Shown here piece by piece: positions 25,201 to 35,489 of a stretch of DNA of 64,000 bases (positions are counted from its first letter, which is position 1; each line of letters begins with the position of its first letter). The stretch spans positions 12,177-76,176 of the forward strand of contig BCLD01000027.1 of the NCBI GenBank assembly GCA_001600875.1, in the 5' to 3' direction. This stretch comes from Solicoccozyma terricola. Lineage: Eukaryota > Basidiomycota > Tremellomycetes > Filobasidiales > Piskurozymaceae. The position numbers and the translations under genes were made by a program. The notes beneath the pieces were generated by a model. The model was not told the origin of the DNA, searched no databases, and was given only the letters and a program-made list of their open reading frames with translations.

Positions 25201-26072
25201 CCCACCAATACGACGGGGTGAAGACTGGAGACATGAGAGAACAAAGGACCTTTCCTTTGTCCTTCGGCGCCCAATACCGCTTCACCCGGAACTGGACCGC
25301 GAATCCCTGATCCTGAAATCGCCTCCAGTTTGGCTCCATTCTCGGCCTGCTCTTCCCCTTCAGAAACAAGAGAATCAACGATGGTCGTCCTTGGTAGAAT
25401 CCCATCTTTCCTGTCTTCCGCAATACAGGTACGATCGTCCTTCTCTTCTCCGTGTACTACCTCGCCGGATTCGATGAGACTATCATCGTCGCTCATCGAT
25501 GCCGATACCACGCCGATCATCGTGTTGTGGTGTTTCGGAGAACGGTGGTTGATTGGAGAGGGAAAATTTGGGGAGACTAGATGTAGGATTGAATGAGGAG
25601 ATGATTGAGGGGTCGTTGATCGTTGTAGATCCAGGGATCTAGACGAGGTTGGCAGTGTAGGATGAGAGGACAAACCTGTACTCCCTCGAGTTTCCAACGC
25701 TGGTGATCCGCCGGCAGTTTGGTTCTTTAGTCGTAGACGATAATCCTTTTGAAGGAGGCTCGCAAGGAGAGACGACAAGGGTGGAAGTCTTTGGGATGAA
25801 GAAGATGTACCGGAAGGGGAAGAGGAAGAGCAAGATGGAATCCCTTTGATAGGATGGACAGAAGATGTCAAAGGGGTGACGCAGACCGAGTTTGAAAATC
25901 CTTTCGAGATGTTTGGATGGCGATTAGTGAGAGTGAGAGGTGGTGTTCTCGGAACCGAGGGATGTATGGAGGGCTTGGGAGTATGTGTTGAAGCTCTGTC
26001 AACGATAGAACTGGTTCTTGTTGAATATTCCGACGATTTGTTATTCCCTCGTTGAGTAGTAAGAGGATTCAT
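22254..26072 (-). CDS. Ser/Pro/Gln-rich protein, possible regulator
   Basis: Five exons (25178-26072, 24166-25118, 23694-24101, 23253-23632, 22254-23190) give 1190 residues; a sixth intron at 23924-23983 is possible (60 nt, in frame). I do not recognise the family. Exons 1 and 2 are disordered, with long Ser/Thr/Pro and Gln/His/Tyr-rich tracts. Exon 3 has basic clusters (HHAKRKSS, EKRKKARSG) that could be nuclear signals. The only globular-looking part is exon 4, about 126 residues, beginning FTSFNDPTLRDLVDDHP and containing CEKKYDGPGHKWKELNYAMK and a basic run GVERCENYKYTRRDLLNR. The C-terminus is acidic then Gly/Met/His/Gln-rich. Composition and the long upstream spacer suggest a transcriptional regulator, but no DNA-binding motif is proven. 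The ATG at 26072 is the first in frame; an upstream exon cannot be excluded. Confidence 0.6.
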
Positions 26073-28948
26073 TCCGAGCCAGTTGAACACTTGTTTACCG
26101 AGAATGGTTGAAGCTACTTCTACACTCCCGTTGAGAGTTGAAGGTCCTTTCCTTTCCTGTCCGTCGGAATATGTAAACAAAAACAACAAAACAAAGTAGG
26201 TTGGTTAGGTGTTAGGCTGGATGGAAAGGAAGTCATTCGTCGCGTCCCACAGGATCGACTGCCTCACCCTTATAAACCGTCTTTCCTGCTGCAACTAACA
26301 CCTGAGTTTCACGCTGATCACGCCGAAATCAAAAGATCCGCCCGTCACCCTCTCCCGCGTCGTTGTTCAACTGATATCAAAGTCCAACGAACTCCCTCCG
26401 CCACTTGATCCGTTTGTTGATATCGAGGTTCAACGGAAGGTGTGTGTCTTGACCACTAGAAGTTGTTTACCGGACTCGATATGGAGGGCAAGTATCGAGG
26501 ACTGGTATCGGAAGGGAGGAAAGGGGTGGGGGGGAAGGGAGAGAGGAACAAACGGGTGGCGAATGTTGAGTGGCGAGGGCAACAAGTTTTGGGTTATGTA
26601 TGTCGCGGGAACAAAAGTGCAAAACCGAAAGACAGGTTTCATTTCGGGGAAAAATCAAAAGAAAAAGTGTGAAAAGCAGTCAAGGGACTGGTCCAAATCC
26701 GATTTGGGAACCGTTCAAATCGTTACTTACGATTACGCCAAACAACAATCCTCACAAGTCGAACTTTTCCCCGCGTCCGTGAACTTTCTGCCTCTCTTCC
26801 GATTCCCAAGTGTTGACGGAGGATGATCCAATGGTTTCAAGACAAGAGAAAGGGGACACCTTCTAGCCGTCCTACGAGCACCTCTTGGATGCACAACCTA
26901 GAAATTGGGAATTGAACACCAGCACCTTTCCAAATCAATGAGAATTTGATGAACCCGGGTATCGAGGTTCGAGTTGAGTGTCTGGAGTCGGGGTCCGAGG
27001 TGAGGTAGGTGAGGGAGGATGATGTCGCGGATCAAAACGGATAGTGGGATGTAGCAGGAGGATGATGGATGGATCGTTATGGATGTTGAGGTCGGATCTT
27101 CGTGTTTGTTCGGGATGTTAAGACCTGTGGTGGTATCGATGAGTTCTGGTCATCAGTACAACACTGGGACCCGGGACATTCTATGAATGGAAGCAGCGGA
27201 AAGACGGGTCCGATGAATTCTTGTACCAGGCATTCGACTAGACTGGACGAACTGGAATGTAGGTGAGGGAAGATGGTGAAACCCTTGTTTTGATACATCC
27301 ATCATGAAGATAAGTTGTATCCACCGCACAGCGGGAAAAAACAAACTGGGAGGGATAATCCGAATGATCACTTTTTTTCTTCGGCTTCGTTCCTCGTCAT
27401 CCATCCATCATCCACTATCATCGCAACCAACATCGAGATTGGGATTGTCTCTCACCACTCACCAACTTTTTTAATCTGATACCCCCCTCCTTTCCCTACA
27501 TGTATGTTATCTCAAAGACGCTCGCCCGTTTCATCAAAGGACGGATGTCGATCTTTGTCTCGATTGGTTCTGACCTTCCTTTAGGATATGATATTCGAAG
27601 TATCGGAGACTGTAGATGGGTGGGTGGGGGGTTAGTGTTGATCCCGAGGCTGACTACGTGCTTTGATTGAGTATATATGATGATAATCCCAACCATGTAT
27701 GCATTTTTTTTGATATTTGATTCTCGCATTCCGCTCATTCACGTGTATGCCCGCAAGGGAGGAAGGGGGATCGAGCGGACCGGGGGTGGTGATGACGAGC
27801 AAGGTAAAATGAGCAGTATGAGCAGGTATAGGTGACTCGGGTGAGGGGGGGAACCAAGTCATACTCCACGTCAACAGAGGAGGTCATATCCAACCAGAAA
27901 ACAAGTCGAGGAGGCAGTATGATCAGACAAACGGTGAATGTCATACGAGCATGAGACTTTGATCGTCATTCAAAAAGTCGTAGCAGTCAGAATAAAGTCC
28001 CAGCAATGTATGAGCAGACCCTCCCCCCCCCCCTCTCTATCCAGACCACCCCGTGGTATGTTTTGGATCGCAGTATATCACAAGGCGTTGTTAAGTTCAT
28101 CCCTTGAATACTTGCTTCAAGGAATTCAATCCTCGCCACCGGCCAGCTTCTATCGCCACCTAGAAGAGACACTTCAGATCGATCCCCGTTCAACGAGTAC
28201 TATCGGTATTGCCAACAAGGAAGCAGTGGTAATGCATCGTACACTTTTCATAAGCACCATGTCGTCCCAGTACGAAGGGTTACATGCAGTTATAATTCAC
28301 AAATGAAAATCATACTATCCACTTCAACTCAATATATTGCTGCTTCATATCAATTGGGAAATGTCACAGGGTGAAACTAAATGAAAAGGAAGAAAACACC
28401 ACAATCTTCTAAATCTATCATAGTCTAAGGAAAATTTAAAACCCTTGATGGCAACGAGCCACGCTTCCCTCGCCCCAAGCAGGGAGGGGGATGGGGGGGA
28501 AAACAGATTCGTTACTCCACTGCCAATGAAAGCCCTCTAACCACAAAAATTGTGATAGCGAATATGGAAAGCCGGGCACGCAGTGGAAGTACATTGTTGA
28601 ACATCTGTAATGGAGCCATGAAAGAAGGATCAATGTTTATTCTGATTGATCTCGCTTGATTTCCTCTAGTATGAAAGGATTGGTGAAATTCCGATATTCG
28701 TTTCGTTAGTTAGGACAATAGGACGAACAGTACTCATGCCTCTATCCAGTGGTCGATGAAGGTATTCGATTTCCAAGGGTTAAAGAAAGGGGACTGAACT
28801 CTCTCTCTTTTCAAACTATCACTTCCGCGTACGGGTTAAAGGGCCCTCCTCGCTTCGACGATTGATTGGAATCTGACCTCTTGTGTCATATGAATATATA
28901 CTAGTTACAAGTGGACGTCTTAACGACCTGTATGGTGGACGCATTCCC
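26073..28948. other. 2.9-kb gene-free region
   Basis: It lies between the 3' end of NDUFS2 and the 5' end of the unidentified gene at 22254-26072, both on the minus strand. ORFs are short, compositionally random and do not join through plausible introns. A C11 run is at 28023-28033. It probably contains a long promoter and 5' leader for the downstream gene; no tRNA or conserved RNA was recognised. Confidence 0.5.
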
Positions 28949-31451
28949 CTATCGGTCAACCTCTCCGAACACCTATTGAACAAGAAGTGCGTCAGTTTTG
29001 ATATTTGAAGGGTATAGTTATGTGAAAAACGGAGCATGGCGAAGACTTACCAAATCCATGGTACCGATGATAGCGACGGCATCTGGCAGGAACCTGTGAT
29101 AGAAAGAGGTACGAACGATGTTAGCGAGTTCATTTGCGTACAAAGATGTTTGCAACGCATTCGCGACACATACTGATGCCTCACTGTGGAGATAGAAAAA
29201 AGGAGGATTACATCAGCATGAACCACACCCCTCGGTTTCCCCGACAACCACTCACTCATGAAATCAGAACCGGCGAGATGTGCGAATCCAGGTGCTCGAA
29301 TCTTGCATCGGTATGGTCGTTGAGTACCGTCGCTTGAAGCAAAAGTAGGGTCCCACCAGCCGGACGGTCAGCTTGGGCAAATCTACATCTGGTATTAAAG
29401 ACCGCAGCCGGAAAACTACTCACGAAACCAAGTACACACCCATCTCTCCCTTGGGTGCCTCGATAGCAGAGTAGGTCTCTCCAGGTGGGACCGAGTAACC
29501 CTCGGAGAAGAGCTGGAGTTTCGGGGTTCCTCAAGATCAATATCATTTCGCTGGAAAGAAGACCGCCACCCCCCCCGGGGGTCGGTACCCACCTTGAAAT
29601 GATGAATCAAAGCCTCCATACTCTCCTTCATAGACGCTCTTGGTGGTGGGACAATCTTGTTGTCGTCGACCTTGATGGCACCAGTTGGCATCTTGTTAAG
29701 GCACTGTACGAGGTGTAAGAGAGGTCGGGTTGTCGGGAATGTCAGTTGCCCCTGTCGAGTGGGTTGGTTATGGAAAGTAATGATGATATACCTGACTAAT
29801 GATACGAAGCGACTCTCGGAACTCTTGCACTCGACAGAGGTATCGATCGTCTGCGTCAGAGTAAAAGGTAAGGATTCAGAACATGCATCATGACGAACGA
29901 GCCAGAAGATCCTTCAAGAAGAAAACTCACAGCAATCACCGTTCACACCAACGGGGATATCGAATTCCACCTGGTCATAAGCATCGTACGGCTGGACTTT
30001 TCTGGAGAAGTCACCGGTAAAATAATAATAATAAGTAATCAGTAACCTTGCAACTCCCGTCAAAGAACCCGCCACGCCCCCCAACTCACCGAATATCCCA
30101 AGGAACACCCGATCCTCTCAACATGACACCACTGAACGAATAATCCAGCGCCTCTTTCGCCGTAACTTTCCCAATTCCAATTGTTCTTCCCTTCCAAATT
30201 CGATTCCCAGTAACAACCTCTTCAATCTCATCAACTCTAGATGAGAACTGAGTAGCCCATTTGAAAATATCATCCAGTAATCCATGAGGAAGATCGAAAG
30301 CGACTCCACCAGGTCGTACGTAAGCAGCGTGCATTCGTGCACCTGAAACTCGCTCGTAGAATTCCATAAGCTTTTCACGCTCTTCGAAACCCCAAAGGAA
30401 AGGTGTAAGTGCACCGACGTCCATAGCGTGGCTGTGTAGGTTGGAATAATGAACAGGATACCCATATTGTTAGTTGTCGAATGAGCAAAAGACCCCCCAA
30501 CCCCCTCTTTCTCCCCAATACTCACGTCAGAACAGCCATCAAATGGTTCAAAACCCTAGTAATTTCACCGAACAAGGTTCTAATCCACTTTGCCCTCTCC
30601 GGAACTTCGATATTGAGTAATTTCTCCACAGCGAGAGAATAGCATAATTCGTTGGTCACTGGGGGAGTTGTAACGGGATAAAAAATGAGTTTGATTATCC
30701 CAGACTGTTCTCGAAGGGAAGGGTGTACGGCGTGAACAGGGAATACTCACTCATGGAGACATAATCCAAACGATCAAAGTATGGTAACGCTTGAGTGTAG
30801 TTTTTATATTCGATCAGCTTTTCGGTACCTCGGTGAAGTAAACCGATGTGAGGATCTGCTCTGAGGATTTCCTGTTAGAGGAGGGGGAGAATGGAAGGAG
30901 ATAGTGAGAGGTCCAAGATCGAAGAGAAAAAAAAGAGTCAGCTACTCCCACTCTCCAACTCCGAAACCCTCCAAACCCTCGAATCGAATTACCCACCTCT
31001 CCATTCAATTCCAGGATCAATCTTAACACACCATGAGCTGCTGGATGTTGTGGACCGAAATTAACGGTGAAATGACGCATAGAAGCTTCTTTTCGAGAAC
31101 CTGTCTCTTTGAGGATTTCTTCAGCTGAGAGTTTGTGTAATCTGGTTGGAGAAGATTGTGTATTTAGTTTAGGTTGATTCGAATGGGGTTGGTTTGTATT
31201 TTGTTGGTTGATGAAAAGGTGATGGTGATGTGTTACCAAAAACCGAACACCATCTTTCACCTCATCCATCAAATGACATTCCAGGACACTCACTCCTCAA
31301 CCGAATGACTCATGACAGGACTTCTCTCCGCCTCCGACGTTGCAGTAGCCAAACCTCTAACTGCACATCTACCGAATGAAGTAGCTCCTACGACCGGAGA
31401 CGACGAGGCCGCTGGAAGACGAGATAGGATCGGTCTGATTGAACGAAGCAT
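28949..31451 (-). CDS. NDUFS2: Complex I 49-kDa subunit NDUFS2
   Basis: Thirteen exons (31294-31451, 30997-31141, 30751-30871, 30526-30658, 30090-30431, 29931-30001, 29792-29850, 29593-29703, 29424-29512, 29256-29332, 29174-29183, 29051-29093, 28949-28972) give 460 residues. NDUFS2 forms part of the quinone-binding site of mitochondrial NADH:ubiquinone oxidoreductase. An Arg/Ser-rich presequence ([12 protein letters not shown]) precedes [20 protein letters not shown], with the conserved HPAAHG loop; [60 protein letters not shown], the [10 protein letters not shown] segment and the C-terminal [15 protein letters not shown] follow. The set is complete. Exon 11 is a 10-nt microexon and exon 13 only 24 nt. 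The gene implies the fungus has retained complex I. Confidence 0.96.
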
Positions 31452-31793
31452 GTTTGTGCTGACCTCCCGTGCTAGACGATTGGGATGGCGAGGGTATGAA
31501 AGCTGGTGCGATGAGCGGATGAGATCGTCTTCGATGAGGAGGTATGGGACGAAGCTGGACGGGATATAGCGACGCGGGGATTTCTCACGGGGGGAAGAGG
31601 GGGGGAGGGGGTTGCGTGGCAATGGGGAATGATGACGTGGCAAACGGGAGACAATGACGTGGCAAACGAAAGGAGTGTTGTTTCTCACGGGGGGAGGGAG
31701 ACAGGCAACGGCCCAATCCCATGTTGACAATTCCATCGACTGCCTCACACCCTCTATCACATCAGCATCATTCTCATTCTCATCTCCACCGAA
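31452..31793. promoter_or_regulatory. Bidirectional promoter with duplicated TGACGTGGCA box
   Basis: The 342 bp between the NDUFS2 and NSRP1 start codons carry two exact copies of TGACGTGGCAAACG (31633-31646 and 31655-31668), 22 bp apart, plus a related GCGTGGCAA at about 31614. A second direct repeat, TTTCTCACGGGGGGA, occurs at 31581 and 31681, exactly 100 bp apart. TGACGTGG resembles sites bound by ATF/CREB/XBP1-type bZIP factors; binding here is inference. Confidence 0.55.
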
Positions 31794-33286
31794 ATGTCTG
31801 ACCCCCCTAGACTATCCTTCTCCCTCGCCGCAAAATCATCTACCAAACCACCACCGCCATCCGGCTTTTCCTTCTCGCTCAAGAAACCCGGCGGTCCATC
31901 ATCCACCTCCAAACAACCTTCACTCTCCTTCGACGACGAAGACGATGAACCTACTTCTACAGGAGTCAACACCAAGCGTCTATCCAAGGAAACAGGAACG
32001 AATAAATCCCTTATTGCGAAATCAACAGGTGTCATCTCACGAGCCGCTCGAAAAGTTCAAGAAGAAGCTGTTAAAGTGGATTCGAGTGTGTTTGAGTATG
32101 ATGAAGTGTGGGATGGTATGAAGGCTGCTCAGAAGGATGTTGAGCGTGCAAAAGAAGCAGAATCATTAGAAAGGAAGGTATGTGCATTCGTTTGATCCGC
32201 TTCTTCGTCGGTGGTGGTCGGTTCGTAATCCTTCACCCATCCCTTCCTACATAGCCAAAATACGTCGATTCGTTCCTGGCATCAGCCTCAACCCGTCGTC
32301 TCGACCGATTAAGAGCAGAAGAGAAGATGTTACAACATGAACGAGATAAAGAAGGAGAGGAATTCGAAGGAAAGGAAAAGTTTGTAACTGGAGCTTATAA
32401 AAAACAGATGGAGGAAGTTAGAAAAGCAGAAGAGGAAGAAAAAGCTAGGGAAGGTAAGTACTCGCTACTATCACGACTTTCCTCATAGAAATTGTTTACT
32501 CCAGAGCTGGAGAGCTGACCTTCGACCCCCCNCCCNCCCCNCCCCCCNCNCTAAACAACAGAGCGAGAAAGAAAAGAACGAAAAGGACCGGGAATGACCA
32601 CATTTTATCGAAATATGCTAGACGCAGACGAAGAGAAACATGCTGCTGCTGTAGCTGCCGCGTCTTCTGCTTCGAAATCCGGTATTTCAGGACCATCACT
32701 CGCTATTCGTCCACCACCATCGAAACCGCAATACGATCCTGATCCAGAAGAAGGCGCTTATCTCCGTCGTGAAGCTGCTCTTCAAGCTGCAGCGAATAAC
32801 TCGGCACCGGTTGTTGAGAAACTTCCAGCGACGAATGTGGTTCAAGATGAGGTGGTGGAGATAAATGATGAAGGTGCGGTTGTAGATCATCGTGTTTTGT
32901 TGAAGGGTGGGTTGAATATCACCAAGAAGCCTATCGCGCCTCTACATACCCTGGCAGGTGGGATTGGTTCAGGAGGTGGTGGTGACGGTAAAGGGGAAAG
33001 GTATCAATCACGAGCCGTAGGAGCTAGCGCAAGTTACGCAGAGAGGGCTGCGAGGGAACGGAAGAGGTTGGCTGAGATGTTGGAAGAAGAAGGGGAGAGA
33101 AAAGAGCGGGAGGCGAGGGAGAGGGAAAGGGAAGTGGAAGAGTTGGCGAGGAAGAGGATGGAGATGGGGAAATCTGAAGAAGGAGAGGCGAAGCGAAAAG
33201 CAGCGAGGGAGAGGTTCGAGGAGAGGAAGAGGAGGAAGTTGGAGGAAGGTGCAGGGTTGGTTGGTGGAAAGGGTGATGAAGAATGA
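31794..33286 (+). CDS. NSRP1: NSRP1-like nuclear speckle splicing regulator
   Basis: Three exons (31794-32177, 32255-32453, 32562-33286) give 435 residues. NSRP1 (CCDC55, DUF2040 family) is a nuclear speckle protein affecting splice-site choice. The family region is seen in SSVFEYDEVWDGMK, then KPKYVDSFLASASTRR, EFEGKEKFVTGAYKKQMEE and GPGMTTFYRNMLD, in the family's order. The N-terminus is Ser/Pro-rich with FSFSLKKPG; the C-terminal half is a long charged coiled coil (RAARERKRLAEMLEEEGERK and following). Intron 2 contains a C tract interrupted by several N calls (32526-32550) just before CTAAAC, a likely branch point. Stop codon lies 77 bp from that of convergent CIA1. Confidence 0.88.
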
Positions 33287-33363
33287 ATATGAAACACGTA
33301 TTGGATGACGAGAATTGCAATTTCATTCAATCGACGTCGATATGCTCCTCCGCTGCAACCAAT

Positions 33364-35072
33364 CTAATCAACAACCATCCAGACCTTTACACTCCCATCA
33401 TCACCGCAACTAGCGATCATCTTCCGGGTCTGTTCCATCACAAGTTTCATACCCTGAGTCGGCTGAACATCCGGTGGTGGTGTCCGATGACAAAACGTCA
33501 CGCAGTTTACATCGGAGAGATTATGTGCCGATGAAATCGAGTCGAGGATTGTCAGATGGATATGACCATCTTCACTTTTTGACTATGAGGGGTGGTAGAC
33601 CGATAAAAGGAAGAGCAGGAATATTAGCAACGTGTACCCCAGCAATTCTTCCGTAATACAAACTCACGACCTCCCATAAAACAATCCTCCCATCACCACC
33701 TCCACTAACCGCTCTCCCTACCACCAACCTTCCTTCCCCATCCTTATCCTCGTCTCCTCCTCCTCCTCCTCCTCCTCCTCCACCACCACCCTTTACCGCC
33801 TGCCAACTAACTCCAAACGTAGCTCGTCCACCATGTCCAATCCAACAACCCATTTCAATCCACGGCGATTCCATTGTCTTTCCTGATCTTTGATAAATCC
33901 GAAGCGTACCTGCGTCACCACCTGAGAGAAGGTAGGTACCGCATGGAGAAAATGAGAGTGACCAGATTGTTTCTGGTTCAACGAGAGGTGGGATTTGAAT
34001 CAATGATGTAGTTGACGGTGTAGATGTTGAAGAGGAACTAGTTGGAGGGGTGATGGGGGTTGATTTCGGTTGAATCTTTTGGAATGGAGACCAATCTCCA
34101 TCCGGGTCATCTGCGAATAAGAGGATAGAAGCGTCATATGAGCCTGTTGCGAGGATCTGTGGTGGATTAAGGATTAGGTTTTGTTAAGAAGTTTGGGGTT
34201 CAGTATGTGGAACAAAACCAAGGCCATAGCAGGAGGGTTAGAAGGAGAAACTAACCTCTTCCGTTGGATGCCATGCTAGACATTTGACATCCTGAGTATG
34301 TTCCAACATCACTGCGATACATTCAAAATCTGCATCTGGTTGAACTGTGGGTGAATCATATCGTCGAGAGGCAGTCGCAGCAGCAGGGGTATTTATCAAA
34401 GCAAGAGGGATCAGTACGACACCTTGGTTTCTCCAATCACCAGTTTCGCCAACCTCACCTTCCCATACCCATACACTCTTATCCCGAGAACAAGAAGCTA
34501 ATAACCCTCCATCTGCAGAAAACCCGATCGATTTCACTTCACTTTCATGACCATCCAAAGTAGTTACATTTTCCCATACTTTTTCTTCATTATCCTCTTC
34601 ATCTTCATCATCATCTAGTCCAGAACCAAATGGTTTTTCGATTCCTTCCACATCATCAGGTACTCGTTCTTCCCATATCCCGATTGAAGAATCGAATGAA
34701 CCTGTTGCGAGGGTTGATCCGGATGGAGAGAAAGCAAGGGATCTGATTGTTCGGTTATGTGTTGAAGTAGGGAGGGTCGAGTGGTAGTTGATGGTTGGTA
34801 TTGCTGGCGGCGACGAGGAAGAGGAGGAGGAAGAGGAGGAGGATGGGAATGTGTACGAGTACAGACGGACTGATTTATCTGTGGATGAGGATGCGAGGAT
34901 GGGTTTCGTAGGATTGAACACGACAGACCAAGCTGGTTCAGAATGCCCTGTGATGGGGAGGAGCGGGGGGGGGGGGGGGAAATATATGAGTGTGGTGTGA
35001 TGAGATTACGGATGACGGATGTGGGAGGTGGAGTGTACCTGGGAGATCAGCTACGAGTTGGAGTCGAGGCAT
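33364..35072 (-). CDS. CIA1: CIA1/CIAO1 cytosolic Fe-S assembly WD40 protein
   Basis: Four exons (35039-35072, 34256-34947, 33668-34156, 33364-33582) give 477 residues. CIA1 is the beta-propeller docking subunit of the CIA targeting complex that delivers Fe-S clusters to cytosolic and nuclear apoproteins. Blades are recognisable: GHSEPAWSVVFNP, STDKSVRLY, HNRTIRSLAFSPSG, LDGHESEVKSIGFSADG, CSRDKSVWVWE, EHTQDVKCLAWHP, ETIWSLSFSPCGTYLLSGG and the final CGDDGSVKVW. The usual length is about 330-400, so this copy is long; extra sequence comes from a run of Ser (about 34825-34850), an acidic DDDEDEEDNEE loop and a 12-Gly run encoded near 33753-33790. Intron 1 holds a C15 tract (G15 on + at 34965-34979). 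Confidence 0.93.
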
Positions 35073-35489
35073 GGTGTGTAGTAGAGTGCTGTATGATCTG
35101 ATGTGTGTCTCTGCTCTCTACCTCTGCGATCTACCTCACCATCGCCCACTCTGTCCCGTGTTCCCGTTCCCGTCGACGCGTTGTCGGCTGCATCCATGAG
35201 CTGACAGTGAGAGCACAGACAGATAGGATATATATCAACAGGGTCAGCACCAGCACTCCTTCTCAGCTCCCCTTCCTTCCCAGCATCGTACTCCACCGTC
35301 TCAGCCTAGCGTTGCAGCTCCCTGACGTCTACGTCCACGTTGGCTCATCCCCAAGCTGTGAGTACCTCATTCCGCTTTTTTGCCGTGCATTCCATTCCAA
35401 CCAACTCAACCACAGAGCACAGCCTTTCTTCATCGTCTATACCACACCCTCAACGCTTCATCCTACTTGCACAACTATACGCATCAACA
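35073..35489. promoter_or_regulatory. Divergent promoter CIA1/UAP1
   Basis: 417 bp between start codons on opposite strands. The UAP1-side 100 bp are pyrimidine-rich (CTC/TTC), as often seen in fungal leaders. No specific operator was recognised. Confidence 0.45.

Noticed and set aside
26440..26826. 128-codon ORF in the gene-free region
   Set aside because: Composition is random, no domain, and no plausible exon partners on either side.
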